Part shown: positions 48,217 through 61,208 of the stretch, in pieces
Position numbering within the stretch: the stretch's first letter is position 1
Layout of the letters: each line of letters starts with the position of its first letter
Assembly (NCBI GenBank): GCA_035610835.1
Contig: CM069443.1
Location: 88,968,690 to 89,032,689 of the forward strand
Length of the DNA: 64,000 nt
Reading direction: 5' to 3'
From: Ophiura sarsii
Taxonomy: Eukaryota; Echinodermata; Ophiuroidea; Amphilepidida; Ophiuridae
The notes under the pieces: model-generated
Told to the model about the DNA's origin: nothing
Databases searched by the model: none
Seen by the model: only the letters and a program-made list of their open reading frames with translations
Position numbers and translations under genes: made by a program

Positions 48217-50346
48217 CAAACAATTGATCTCATTTTTCACTAGCTTCCAACAATTGAAGGGCCATATTTATCAGTACAAACTTTAAGGGCATTAAGAGAT
48301 GTGGTGGAGGCAGCGTCCTCAATTACAAAAATATATGATAAAAACTGGGATTTGTATAGTTTTACAATTGTATTACATGTATGAACTTACACCTATAAGG
48401 ATTAAGAAAAGTCAGCCCTCTTTATACAACAAAACGTTGATTCAAAAATGCTGGTAGAGCCGCAACCAGCATTTTACATGGTTAAGGGTATTCCAACATA
48501 TTTAAAACATTGTGTTTTTTTTAGTAGAAACAACAATAATGGCAATTTTTAATGTTCATCTTGAATTCTGAAGTAAATTAATTAAAATTAAAAAAATTCA
48601 ACATGCATTGTGTCCCTTTAAGGGGGCTGTCAAGTGTCATTTCGTATTTTCCAGGAATTTCACTTTTCTTCATTTTTCAAAACTTCAGAGTGTTATCTAT
48701 CAGTACATGCAAAGAAATCTTCAATTTTGAAATTCTAAAAGCCTATTTAGAAGGATTTAAATCCCTTATTGTGATCATTGACAAAGTAGAATGGAAAAGT
48801 CTGCCCGCAGGGGATCAGCGAAACTCCCATGCGCCGCGTATCCCGTGTTTTGTTTTTCACGCAAATTGGCACGCGCCAGTTGGCTTAAAATACGCGACGC
48901 TGTTATTTCGAAAGCCGTCAGTGCGTGCTGCGTTACCCGCTATGTTTTTGCCGCGTTTGAGGGCTTGTTCATACGCATTGTTTACGCATCGGAGGCCCGA
49001 CTTATCAAACCGTCATTTTTGCCGGGGTGTGGCTGAGCCTGAAAGCAAGTAGGCCTATTAGTAAAACAAGGCTTTAGCACAAGCGTTAGTGTCAAGGAGT
49101 TTGGAAAGAGAGAAGGAAAAAAGATAAAAAATAAAGGACAGAGAAAGATTTTGAATCCATGATCGGAGTGAAACATTGTAAGGAGATCAAAAAGACTTAC
49201 ACCGGGTTTTATCCGAAGACGTTAATGTTTTGTTTTTGTTTGGCCTTTCGATGTTGTACAAGTCCGTTCCACCCGCCCGTCCATCCAATAGGCCTACCTG
49301 TTTATCTATTTATTGTCATTACTGAATATGGTAGGCCTATTACTTCGTATCGTTGTTAAGTTAGTTAGTTCTCAGTTAGTTCAACTCGGTGTACTAATTT
49401 GTCATTCAGTTATATCAAACATAATATCAATTATAAGTGCCGTTTTACCTAGGCCTACATGGGCATGATCGGAGAAGCATCCTCGGGCCGATGAGCCGAT
49501 GCTATCAAATGGTTCACATGGTTATCTCATAATAGTCTAACTTTGTATAGTACATGTATTTGCACACGCGGCAATCAAACACACGACATGTGGAGTTGGG
49601 GGTGTATAGGGCCATGGAGAGCAGGGATGGACAGCCTCTCCTGGCATGTATTTTAATATACTATCCATTATAAGCTCATTTATTCAGTTGCGTTCGGGTC
49701 TAAGGCCCCGCTGTTAGGCCTATACGGTTTGGTTGGTGACATGCCATATAAGACAAAATAAGTTCCAAGATAACCAGAAGTAGGCCTATACGGCCAAACA
49801 AGTCATGTTTCTATAAAATCCTCCTAAAATGTCAAATTGAATAATATAAAATTCTGGAACATTCCAAATGAAATTCGGACTGAACAAAGAACAGAGATCT
49901 TCCCATTTCGATCGCTAAATGCCCATCATTCATATTTTGAATCAATGAAACGTCCGAATGTTCTAGACTGAAAGCAAAGGTGGAAGGGATGGGATTATGG
50001 TGGGAGAGAATGCTCTATATTTCTGCCCCTCGGACCCACCCCAATAAAAAAATAGGGTAACATCGGTTTGGTTTATCACGAAGTTATGAGATGTAAACAA
50101 TAGGCCTGATTAATTAAATGTGTGGTTGCACCTTTGATATCCTTGTACTTTTGTGTCCTCTCAATAAAAAAAAATCAATCTAGGTATAGGTGACAAGGCA
50201 ATTCATAGGGATAGCCAATAAATAATACAAGGCGGTTCTCGAACGGCGCGTCTCGCCTATTCATCAAAAGTGACTTGAAAGAAATGATGATGAAACATAT
50301 GATACAATGTAGCACTGTCACAGAGGTATGCATTGTAGTTAATGCA

Positions 50347-53262
50347 TCAAGATAGGCCTTACTGATCTATTTGACCCCATATTTGACCCCCGATGACCCC
50401 GAAAAATTAATCAACAAAAAGAACACACCATCCCTCTTCCGTCCACCAAATCCCATCAAGATAGACCTTACTGATCTATTTGACCCCATATTTGACCCCC
50501 GATGACCCCGAAAAAGTAATCAACAAAAAGAACACACTTGACCCCATATTTGACCCCCAATGACCCCGAAAAATTAATCAACAAAAAGAACACACCATCC
50601 CTCTTCCGTCCACCAAATCCCATCAAGATAGGCCTTACTGATCTATTTGACCCCCGATGACCCCGAAAAATTAATCAACAAAAAGAACACACCACCCCCC
50701 TTCCCTCCACCAAATCCCATCAAGATAGGCCTTACTGATCTATTTGACCCCATATTTGACCCCCGATGACCCCGAAAAAGTAATCAACAAAAAGAACACA
50801 CCATCCCTCTTCCGTCCACCAAATCCCATCAAGATAGGCCTTACTGATCTATTTGACCCCATATTTGACACCCGATGACCCCAAAAAATTAATCAACAAA
50901 AAGAACACACCATCCCTCTTCCGTCCACCAAATCCCATCAAGATAGGCCTTACTGATCTATTTGACCCCATATTTGACCCCCGATGACCCCGAAAAAGTA
51001 ATCAACAAAAAGAACACACCACCCCCTTCCCTCCACCAAAGCCCATCAAGATAGGCCTTACTGATCTATTTGACCCCATATTTGACCCCCGATGACCCCG
51101 GAAAAGTAATCAACAAAAAGAACACACCACCCCCCTTCCCTCCACCAAATCCCATCAAGATAGGCCTTACTGATCTATTTGACCCCATATTTGACCCCCA
51201 ATGACCCCGAAAAATTAATCAACAAAAAGAACACACCATCCCTCTTCCGTCCACCAAATCCCATCAAGATAGGCCTTACTGATCTATTTGACCCCATATT
51301 TGACCCCCAATGACCCCGAAAAATTAATCATCAAAAAGAACACACCACCCCCTTCCCTCCACCAAATCCCATCAAGATGGCCTTACTGATCTATTTGACC
51401 CCATATTTGACCCCCGATGACCCCGAAAAATTAATCAACAAAAAGAACACACCATCCCTCTTCCGTCCACCAAATCCCATCAAGATAGGCCTTACTGATC
51501 TATTTGACCCCATATTTGACCCCCGATGACCCCGAAAAAATAATCAACAAAAAGAACGCCCCATCCCTCTTCCGTCCACCAAATCCCATCAAGATAGGCC
51601 TTACTGATCTATTTAACCCCATATTTGACCCCCATGACCCCGAAAAATTAATCAACAAAAAGAACACACCATCCCTCTTCCGTCCACCAAATCCCATCAA
51701 GATAGGCCTTACTGATTTATTTGACCCCATATTTGACCCCCGATGACCCCGAAAAAATAATCAACAAAAAGAACACCCCATCCCTCTTCCGTCCACCAAA
51801 TCCCATCAAGATAGGCCTTACTGATCTATTTGACCCCATATTTGACCCCCGATGACCCCGAAAAATTAATCAACAAAAGAACACACCATCCCTCTTCCGT
51901 CCACCAAATCCCATCAAGATAGGCCTTACTGATCAATTTGACCCCATATTTGACCCCCGATGACCCCGAAAAATTAATCAACAAAAAGAACACACCACCC
52001 CCCTTCCTTCCACCAAATCCCATCAAGATAGGCCTTACTGATCTATTTGACCCCATATTTGACCCCCAATGACCCCGAAAAATTAATCAACAAAAAGAAC
52101 ACACCACCCCCCTTCCCTCCACCAAATCCCATCAAGATAGGCCTTACTGATCTATTTGACCCCATATTTGACCCCCAATGACCCCGAAAAATTAATCAAC
52201 AAAAAGAACACACCACCCCCCTTCCCTCCACCAAATCCCATCAAGATAGGCCTTACTGATCTATTTGACCCCATATTTGACCCCCAATGACCCCGAAAAA
52301 TTAATCAACAAAAAGAACACACCATCCCTCTTCCGTCCACCAAATCCCATCAAGATAGGCCTTACTGATCTATTTGACCCCATATTTGACCCCCGATGAC
52401 CCCGAAAAATTAATCAACAAAAAGAACACACCCCCCCTTCCCTCCACCAAATCCCATCAAGATAGGCCTTACTGATCTATTTGACCCCATATTTGACCCC
52501 TGATGACCCCGAAAAATTAAGAACAAAAAGAACACACCATCCCCCTTCCCTCCACCAAATCCAATCAAGATAGGCCTTATGGATCTTATTTGACCCCCGA
52601 TGACCTTGAATGACCTCTGATGACCTTGAAAATTTATTCAGCAAAAAGAACACACCACTCCCCTTCCCTCCACCAAATCTCATCAATATAGGCCTTACTG
52701 ATCTATTTGACCCCATATTTGACCCCGATGACCTCTGGTGACCTTGAAAATGTAATCAGCAAAAAGAACACACCACCCCCCTTCCCTCCACCAAATCCCA
52801 TCAAGATAGGCCTTACTGATCTATTTGACCCCATATTTGACCCCCGATGACCTTGAATGACCTCTGATGACCTTGAAAATTTAATCAGCAAAAAGAACAC
52901 ACCACCCCCTTCCCTCCACCAAATCCCATCAAGATCGGCCTTACGGATCTTATTTGACCCCATATTTGACCCCCGATGACCTTGAATGACCTCCGATGAC
53001 CGTGAAAATCTAATCAGCAAAAGAACACCCCACCCCCTTCCCTGACATCAAGTCCCATCAAGATAGGCCTTACGGATCTCTAGATATCGCGTCACAACGC
53101 GTCTCAAAAGTTTTAAGCATATTTGACCCCGATGACCTTGTATGACCCCCGATGACCTTGAAAAATCAATCAGCAACAGAACCCACCACCCCCCTTCCCT
53201 CCACCAAGTCCCATCACGATAGGCCTTACGGATCTCCAGATATCGCGTCACAAAGGTATTTC
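50347..53262 (+). repeat. Minisatellite, about 109-bp unit, about 27 copies
   Basis: The unit is GATCTATTTGACCCCATATT, TGACCCCCGATGACCCCGAA, AAATTAATCAACAAAAAGAA, CACACCA(T/C)CCCTCTTCCG and TCCACCAAATCCCATCAAGA, then TAGGCCTTACT. Some units lack a block. From about 52570 the units diverge (TGACCTTGAATGACCTC) and end near ATATCGCGTCACAA. Open frames over it on both strands are repeat by-products. Confidence 0.95.
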
Positions 53263-55406
53263 TTAGCACACGGCATACGGCATACGGCGGACGCCGGACA
53301 GAAATAGTGATAACATAGTCTCTTTCTGATTACATCAGGCGAGACAAAAACCATGCAGTAATGGAAATACCGAATACTGTATATAGGCCTAGCACTAGAG
53401 CTAATTGTTAAATAATGACCGTGTTTTCAACGTTATCATTGTTATCTTCAGTAGATAGCAAACTACTTTTATAAGAGATCCAACCGAAATGCTTAATAGA
53501 GCTATTGTTATAACACTGAACAATCACTATTTAATAATTATCTTTGGTAGATAGCAATTCAAATCAATTTTAAAAGGATCCAAGTCCATTCTAATGGAAA
53601 ATACTCATCATTTAACTACTGTGAAATGTGCTCCATTACCCGCCAGTGCATGGCGTATCTGATGAGATCGCTTGTCAGAGGGGGAAATGGTATCTTCCCG
53701 GTAGGCTTTAACTTTACAGGCTGAGGATTGCCGCCGCCGCCGAGTCCGACATTTGAAAACGGGGAGGGTGGGGGTGTTCTCAAAATCCACCCCATCCGAT
53801 TCAAATTGGGGCCCTTGCTCCCCCAACCCACTGTATTTACAGAAAATAAAACCTTTTAGCCCGGTAGTTTGAGCTGTTCTACCCGGTCAAATCCGTCGAG
53901 GGAGGACACTCTGCTGATACGCTACTGTTACTCGTTCGCTTGACAGTTTACCCATAGACAATTCATATAGTCATTTTACAAACCGTTTAAATTTATTTTC
54001 CTGCTTCATTAAACATTAGACCTATCGGACATATATTTCAGTTTCTTTTTCGGTGGCGCTGGCATAACGAGGATCAAGTTCAGGTGGCATGTTGTGGCCT
54101 TTTACTATTTATGATGAAATTACAATTCGTGACGTGACTCATATTAATCATGTTAATCAGAAGCTTACCCGATTCCGTCTCTTTAAATATCTGAGGTAGA
54201 AGAAGAGAAAACATGTAGGCCTAGAGCCTACCAAACGACAGGTCTTAAATTAAATCTTCATCCCATTTCTTGCTTTCTCTCTGTTTCCAATTTTTCTCTC
54301 TCCTTTAAGTCCTTTATCTAGGATAGGTGTTGATTTTTACACCCAGACTACTCACTAATCCCGCCACGGTGCATTTTTAAATGATCACATTGATAAAGAC
54401 TCGACTACACTGGCCTATAATGATAAACTCTGATGATTAGCCGCAGAGTGTTGCGCACAGAAATTAATACACGAGCGTCTAAATCTTTGTCAACCGGTTC
54501 AACGCGCACGCGTCACCATTTATTTTGCCAACTCAAAACATTCCGCGCGCGTCTGCGCTCATTGTCGATTAACGCACGCGCTTGAATGCGTTACGCTTCC
54601 CGGAAATTGTAAACGCACTTCGAATGCGCATAAAATGGTATGGCTTCTTTTTCAAACTCGACATCATGAAAAAGATGTTTTTTAACACACATTTGAGGTT
54701 ATTTTGATACCAAGAAAAGAACGGTTTGTAATGAAACTTTGCACGAAGTTGGGGATTTATATGTTTCCCACAATATCTAAAGAACAGGATTTGAAATACG
54801 TATATTTCCCCGTAAACCATGATCAAACGGCGGTATTGTCACTTTTCACATTCATCGGTTGATTTCTTTATGTTCATTTTTGAGTAAAATACGATTTACA
54901 GACACGATAACTCAATACAAACTGCATCTGATGGACAGCAAGTAAGTTTAACGCAACAACCATGATCTTCCCCAGGTTCCATTTTTTTTGTTTTTTGTTT
55001 TAGGCCTATTTCCCGATTTTTCGGATCATTTTGTGGAAATTCACGTTTGTTGTATTTAAAAATCCCATTTTGTTGCCTTATTTGGTCAATAAATAAAAAA
55101 ATATCTCAGATATCAAAAAACAAAAAAAATGGAACCCGGGTAATTTTCTTAAGATTACAAAAATCGTAAAAGGACAGATTTTCAGAAAATATTTTTTGGG
55201 TTACCTTGTCCGAATTGAAGACTGGTCAAAATTCTCGTTTTTTATGATTTTCTCCAAAATGGTTCTTTTTAGAGCAATTTTATGTTCATGGTTAGATTTA
55301 TTGAACCCTTTCCTTCAAAAAAATGTATACTTGTATATGGAATATATGAATAATTACGTAGTTACGGCATTTTTACGGAAGCTATTTCTGACACTTGACA
55401 GCCCCC
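53263..55406. other. No gene recognised
   Basis: Includes a CpG-rich patch (about 54480-54620, many GCGCGC and ACGCG) and AT-rich remainder. The tail of the array carries CGGCATACGGCATACGGCGG near 53269. No exon was supported. Confidence 0.4.
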
Positions 55407-56220
55407 TTAAGTTGATAATGAATCTGTTTACAATATCTGCTTGGTATGATGTCGGTGACCACCTAATCCCAGATTGCATCAACATTTCCTGAAGTCCTTG
55501 GCTTAATTCCTGATAGCAATATTTATTCATTTGAGAGCACGTTATTTGCGAGTTTGAAGAATGTCACTTTTTTTGTCATTTGAAAGCATATTATTTGTGG
55601 GTTAAAATATAATAAAATGTTAAAATTAAGGTTTGAGCTCAAATGCATTTTCGTAGTTTCTTGTAAATCATTGTTTGTACTCTTAAATGTTGAGTAATAT
55701 AAACAAAATGAAGTCTGGCTTGTTTATGTTTGATGCATTAAGCATTATGTAGTGACTCAAGATATGGACATTCCCATCCATTAATCACACCAGGGAGGTA
55801 TATATGGACATTCCCATATGGCCATTAATCAAACCTGTAGTAAATCACGCCATGTTCAAACCAAACTACAATTTCCTTCTTTTATTATCCATTTAGACAA
55901 GAAAACCTCAACTTTCACTTTCACAATTTTCCCCAAATAGAAAAGTGACCGTAAGTAAGCTAGCCTATAGCTATATGACCGCAATAAAATGCATTGTATC
56001 ACCATACAAATAATATAACATTTTAATTTTCTTATATGTGTATGTAATAAATAATCCTGATCTAAAGAAATATGTCTCTATTTTGTTTTATTCACATGTT
56101 TCAAATAATGATGGCATCCACATATTTTATTAATATGATATAATAATGAAATTATTGTGTCTAATCAAACAAAAATACTTATTTGCCAAATGTAATCTTT
56201 AGATAATTAACAAAGTATGG

Positions 56221-56310
56221 ATGCTATTATACTAGGGTATTTCATTGAAATACACCATAGCAACACTTTGCTATGGTGTATTTCAATGAAATACCCTAGT
56301 ATAATAGCAT
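56221..56310. repeat. Perfect 43-bp palindrome with a 4-base loop
   Basis: The arms 56221-56263 and 56268-56310 are exact reverse complements (outer ATGCTATTATACTAGGGTAT, inner CACCATAGCAA), with loop CACT. A second perfect 17-bp pair, TAATTCTGTTATACCCT, follows (56314-56330 with 56393-56409). Confidence 0.9.
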
Positions 56311-56426
56311 AAGTAATTCTGTTATACCCTTCACAGAGGTATTCATAGTGCATGATTTTTAAGAACGACGCATACTACTGATGTAGGTGTGTAGGGTATA
56401 ACAGAATTATGCCCAACACATACATA

Positions 56427-56928
56427 CAGGGTGAGTCGGAAAGAATGGGCACTTTTTTGCAACAATTTTAGTAGAACCCAGTATTTTATAGCCAATCCAC
56501 GGAATGGCAATAGCACATTATATAGTAATAGTTGGATGCCCAATTCAGAGCTGCTAATCAATGAAACTAGTGAAAAGGCATGAAGGCACATAAATGTTGG
56601 GTACAAAATCTTAAAATGACTGGAAATAAATAGAAATTATGAGGAATAAAAAGCCTGAAACCAAGAAAGAAAAGTAAAAGGAGTCATATCTGCTAATTTG
56701 GGAGGCAAACCTCATTAGAATAGCTTGATAGTTCGACCATTCCGTGGATTGGCTTAAAGAGTTGGGGCTTTACTACAATTAGTGCAACATGATAATGAAA
56801 TGGTCCATTTTTAAGTCTTCTTTTGAATGAAAGCCAAGTTATGGGTCTTTATAGCGCTACCATTTGTTTTGGATATGCATGCCTAGATTTTTTGTGAAAA
56901 ATGTGCCTGTTCTTTCTGACTCGCCCTG
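56427..56928. mobile_element. Mariner-like MITE, TA-flanked
   Basis: Ends CAGGGTGAGTCGGAAAGAAT and the reverse complement of CAGGGCGAGTCAGAAAGAAC, with TA at 56425-56426 and 56929-56930. 502 bp with no transposase. Confidence 0.65.
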
Positions 56929-57094
56929 TATCAATTGAACAACAAACAAAATATACTGTGGCATTTTCCACCTGCTTATAAAATACTGATGTGTGACTCA
57001 TTTTGCTTGATCATGTCACATATTATGACACAATAGTGAATAGATTTGGGCAGCATTACTTGAGATTACTGAGAGGTATGTCAAAAACTGATTA

Positions 57095-57466
57095 GACCAA
57101 ACAAAAAACAAGTCTGTTTCCAGTAGTGCGCGTGCATTTCACTGAGACACTTCATTCATTCGCATTTAATTTATTTAATAGAAAAAACCGACACAAATAT
57201 TGTTAGGGCCCCCTCTTTTGTCGAAATTGTGTCCAACATGTTTCAAGATGGCGATTGGCCACATATGGCAAACACGAAAGTGAAAATCCACAGCGAATAT
57301 CACATTTAAGCGAGTATGAGAGTTAAAAAATGCACAGATTTGACAAATTAAAATCATTTCAAGTGAATCTCCACTGAATTTGAGCCAAAAACAAACAAAA
57401 AACACCGCATTTCGCATTTGACTTTCAGGCTTGCTACTGGAAAGAAACTTGTTATTTTTGGGGGCC
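57095..57466. mobile_element. Harbinger-like MITE, third copy
   Basis: The left end GACCAAACAAAAAACAAGTC leads to TTTCCAGTAG; the right end mirrors it (CTACTGGAAAGAAACTTGTT through GGGGGCC). TTA flanks both ends (57092-57094 and 57467-57469). 372 bp. Confidence 0.6.
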
Positions 57467-57526
57467 TTATATAGACAATGGTGTATTGTATTTGTTGTGC
57501 AAACAATTTCTTGTGACCTTGTGCTT

Positions 57527-57652
57527 CTAAAAATAGAACCATTGGAGTTATGCAACTCAAACTTCGGAATGCAACAATTTGAAAGATGACTTTCATGTAA
57601 AATAGAAAACATCATGTTGAAAATCAGGCCAGCAATCAGAACATCTACTTTA
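57527..57652 (+). repeat. Second copy of the 3' part of the 12.4-kb MITE
   Basis: TAGAACCATTGGAGTTATGC through TGAAAATC and CAGAACATCTACTTTATTAA parallels 12671-12781 with about 80-85% match. The 5' end of this copy was not found. Confidence 0.55.
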
Positions 57653-58370
57653 TTAAATAAATGCAGGTCTTTTGAACGGATGGACGGATTGACTTCAAAT
57701 CTTCAGATTCCACGCCAGTAAATAATTTCAGTCCTTGTGGACGACAATCAAAAGTTTTTTTATCAGCTGGGCATCCTGTGGCCCATTGATTATAGAATTA
57801 ATCAGAAATGGTACTTATTGCTCCCAAATGATTAAAGTTGTAGTTTAATCCTGATTTTAGGACTATTACCTAATACCACAGTGGAAAAAGAAATATTTTC
57901 AATGCATTTTGTAGGTTTTTTGGATGTATTTTGATTGTAAATGATCTGGCAACATTTCTCAACTTTTTCTGATAAATGAGGGCGCTACACCAATTGTCCA
58001 ACTTTGGGGTCTTATTTCTCAGAACTTTCGGGGTTACCATATATATATGTTTTGATTAAATGATCAAAGATATCATAAAATTTAAGGAAAATGTCAAATT
58101 GAAAAATCCAGTCGCTTTTTAAGCGAGAAAATTGGCTTTTTGTAACAACCCTTTTACATGTAAACGTATAGGGAAACTATTTAGTGGTGTGAAATCTTCA
58201 GCGATAGGTAGGCCATGGTCAAAACTGTGGCTGGTTTTTTTTTTTGGGGGGGGGGGTCTAATTTGCATGTCATCTGAGGTCAAAGGTCATCCAGGGGTCA
58301 AATCGTCCCGATACAGAATCCTCGGCTAGATATAATCCGTATCCGACCCAACCTCACCTAATCACTAATA

Positions 58371-59250
58371 GTATCCAGCCACTAGTATCGGTGTTGCCAA
58401 TCATTCATGTATGCATCCAATGGAATCAGTAATGTCATGTATCCAGCCACTAGTATCGGTGTTGCCAATCATTCATGTATGCATCCAATGGAATCAGTAA
58501 TGTCATGTATCCAGCCACTAGTATTGGTGTTGCCTATCATTCATGTATGCATCCAATGGAATCAGTAATGTCATGTATCCAGCCACTAGTATTGGTGTTG
58601 CCAATCATTCATGTATGCATCCAATGGAATCAGTAATGTCATGTATCCAGCCACTAGTATTGGTGTTGCCAATCATTCATGTATGCATCCAATGGAATCA
58701 GTAATGTCATGTATCCAGCCACTAGTATTGGTGTTGCCTATCATTCATGTATGCATCCAATGGAATCAGTAATGTCATGTATCCAGCCACTAGTATTGGT
58801 GTTGCCTATCATTCATGTATGCATCCAATGGAATCAGTAATGTCATGTATCCAGCCACTAGTATTGGTGTTGCCTATCATTCATGTATGCATCCAATGGA
58901 ATCAGTAATGTCATGTATCCAGCCACTAGTATTGGTGTTGCCAATCATTCATGTATGCATCCAATGGAATCAGTAATGTCATGTATCCAGCCACTAGTAT
59001 TGGTGTTGCCTATCATTCATGTATGCATCCAATGGAATCAGTAATGTCATGTATCCAGCCACTAGTATTGGTGTTGCCAATCATTCATGTATGCATCCAA
59101 TGGAATCAGTAATGTCATGTATCCAGCCACTAGTATTGGTGTTGCCTATCATTCATGTATGCATCCAATGGAATCAGTAATGTCATGTATCCAGCCACTA
59201 GTATTGGTGTTGCCTATCATTCATGTATGCATCCAATGGAATCGGTAATA
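58371..59250 (+). repeat. Minisatellite, 68-bp unit, 13 copies
   Basis: The unit is GTATCCAGCCACTAGTATTG, GTGTTGCCAATCATTCATGT, ATGCATCCAATGGAATCAGT and AATGTCAT. GCCAATC and GCCTATC versions are mixed; only the first two units have ATCGG. It lies between MICAL and POLR1H. Confidence 0.95.
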
Positions 59251-59626
59251 TTGCAATTGAACCGCATCCTACATCGTCGTAACAGCGACGATATGCTTGA
59301 CATGTTTGGATTATATACAGACATCTAATTCCACCAATATGTAGTCAGTCAGCTGATGTAGTCAGATGTTTCAGTCACAGTTTAGCTATGAATATTCAAT
59401 CTCTTGGTGTCTGTTAGAAGAAAAAACAGCATAAATTGTTAAGTGGTTATGTAGACTGGGCAGGTTTTTATTATATCAACTTCTTAGTGACATTTTGGTT
59501 TAAAAAAAGCCAGTTTAGAACTTTGTAAGTCACAATAGTTTTGATGTTTTGACATTTTAATTGTATTGTAGAACTGTGAAAGCATCGTGTTTTTTCACAA
59601 TAGTTTTTCAAATCCTACTAGTAGGT

Positions 59627-59735
59627 AGGTAGGGGGGGGGGGGGGGGAGGGATGGTGGGTGTGTGGGAGGGATGGTGGGTGTGTGGGAGGGAGGGTGGGT
59701 GGGTGGGTAGGTAGGTACTGTAGGTAGGTAGGTAG
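59627..59735 (+). repeat. G-rich low-complexity tract
   Basis: A G run, then GGGAGGGATGGTGGGTGTGT-type and (GTAG)n repeats. Many closely spaced G-triplets could form G-quadruplexes. It ends at the left border of the mariner-like element. Confidence 0.8.
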
Positions 59736-60054
59736 ATACGAGGGTCATTCAATAAGTTCTACCTCCTCACTCATAACATCGCTAATATGAATGTCAGCCT
59801 CATGACATTTGTCATGATTATAGCTCTGAATCATAGCTACACATTTATAGTAAATGCTAATTGATACCTATTTCACTTTTGTAATGATGCAATCAAAGCC
59901 AGAGCGAGATTTTGGACAACGGACACGGAAAATTACCCCAAAGATAATTACATGTTTTTTCGTGTTCTCTCCGTATTGTATGATTAGGTAACCGCCCGAT
60001 TTAAATACTGAAAATAGAAAACAATGGATGATTTCTGTATATAATGATATAAAC

Positions 60055-60398
60055 CAGGCTTTCTCAACTAGATTTACTGATGCGCCACATTTTAGTCACC
60101 AACTTGTTGAGGCTCCACTTGGTCATATTTTTTAGAATTTACAATGGCAAAATTCCCTTCACAAAATATTTTAACATATGTATGTAGGCAACATAATAAC
60201 TAATATTACCCTTTTGAGGGCACATGCGCGCGAAGCGCGAGAAAAATTGCTGTCTTTATACATCTGACCGTCATAGGCCTATGAAATCTGGCTATATCAT
60301 GATATAATTTTTTTATAAACAAATTTTAACCACTCTCGCGCCACTTAGGATGCCTTGATGCGCCATAAGTGGCGCGCGCTACCATTTGAGAATGCCTG
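60055..60398. mobile_element. hAT-type MITE with 8-bp target duplication
   Basis: Ends CAGGCTTTCTCAAC and the reverse complement of CAGGCATTCTCAAATG. The direct repeat ATATAAAC flanks it exactly (60047-60054 and 60399-60406), the hallmark of hAT insertion. 344 bp. Confidence 0.8.
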
Positions 60399-61031
60399 AT
60401 ATAAACTATCATGTATAAATCAGATTGTTGGCAGTATTAACCTTTGTAGCATGCAAATAGTATAATATCAACTCGAATGTATTGACCTTTAGCATACTGG
60501 AATGCTGATATTCAGTCAAATGTCCGTTGTTACAAGTCAAGCCACAGTAATGCCTCGAATGTTAAAATTTAACATGATACAATGTAGTAACTTTATCAGT
60601 TTTACTTATATGCAACATTTAGAATAGTTAATTAGGTAGTCAGTGATAGAAAAATATATCTTCGAGAGACTTGAAATATATCCATTTAGTCCTGTATAAT
60701 GAAGATCTCTTAGTTCCTATGACAAATATGACTTTTGCAGCGGTTCTCTAGGGTAGGGTTAAAATTGATGGCTGTCCTGGTCTGGTTCAGGCTAATTAGA
60801 GAGCATTTTCCACCAAGAAATCAGTCACTTGTATTGTTTAAAAGTCTGTTCAAGAGGTATTTGTAATTTAGAACGATTGTAATTGACCGATAGGTACATT
60901 TTGTCTCTTAGAATTGGCCAAATGAATAGCACTTGGGAGACATTTGGCTGTTTTTTTACCCGTTTCCGTCACACTAAATGGAAGTTTGGTTTTTACTGCA
61001 TATCCAGAAAAGTATGAGTATTCAGACCAAT

Positions 61032-61208
61032 CAGCCCTCAAATTAAGAAATGAAAAGGGCATGGCAATTTCAGGCAATTTGAAAGGGGCACAAGGCAATT
61101 ATGTACTTTTCAATGGAGTAAAAACAGCCAGAAGTTGAGGGCATCGAGGCAACTAGGTGGAGCACCGACGGCAGTTGCCTTCGGTGCCTTCGGTTAATTT
61201 GAGGGCTG
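61032..61208. mobile_element. hAT-type MITE with 8-bp target duplication
   Basis: Perfect 15-bp ends CAGCCCTCAAATTAA, flanked by AGACCAAT (61024-61031 and 61209-61216). 177 bp. Inside the mariner-like element. Confidence 0.85.

Larger units (their letters stand above)
48622..55406. mobile_element. 6.8-kb TTAA-flanked unit with 18-bp inverted ends
   Basis: Perfect ends GGGGGCTGTCAAGTGTCA and its reverse complement, each next to TTAA (48618-48621 and 55407-55410), fit a piggyBac-type insertion. The inside is richer in CpG and in AGGCCTA motifs than its flanks and holds the ~109-bp minisatellite. I saw no transposase. It could instead be two solo elements facing each other. Confidence 0.4.

Noticed and set aside
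48603..49052. + strand frame of 149 codons in the GC-rich patch
   Set aside because: No recognisable domain, no splice or UTR context, and it overlaps the inverted end of the TTAA-flanked unit.
51500..53020. Open frames on both strands in the ~109-bp array
   Set aside because: Products of the repeat unit; they shift and break with each indel.
53608..53831. - strand frames of about 70 codons with an Arg-rich stretch
   Set aside because: Two overlapping frames of equal quality and no family resemblance.
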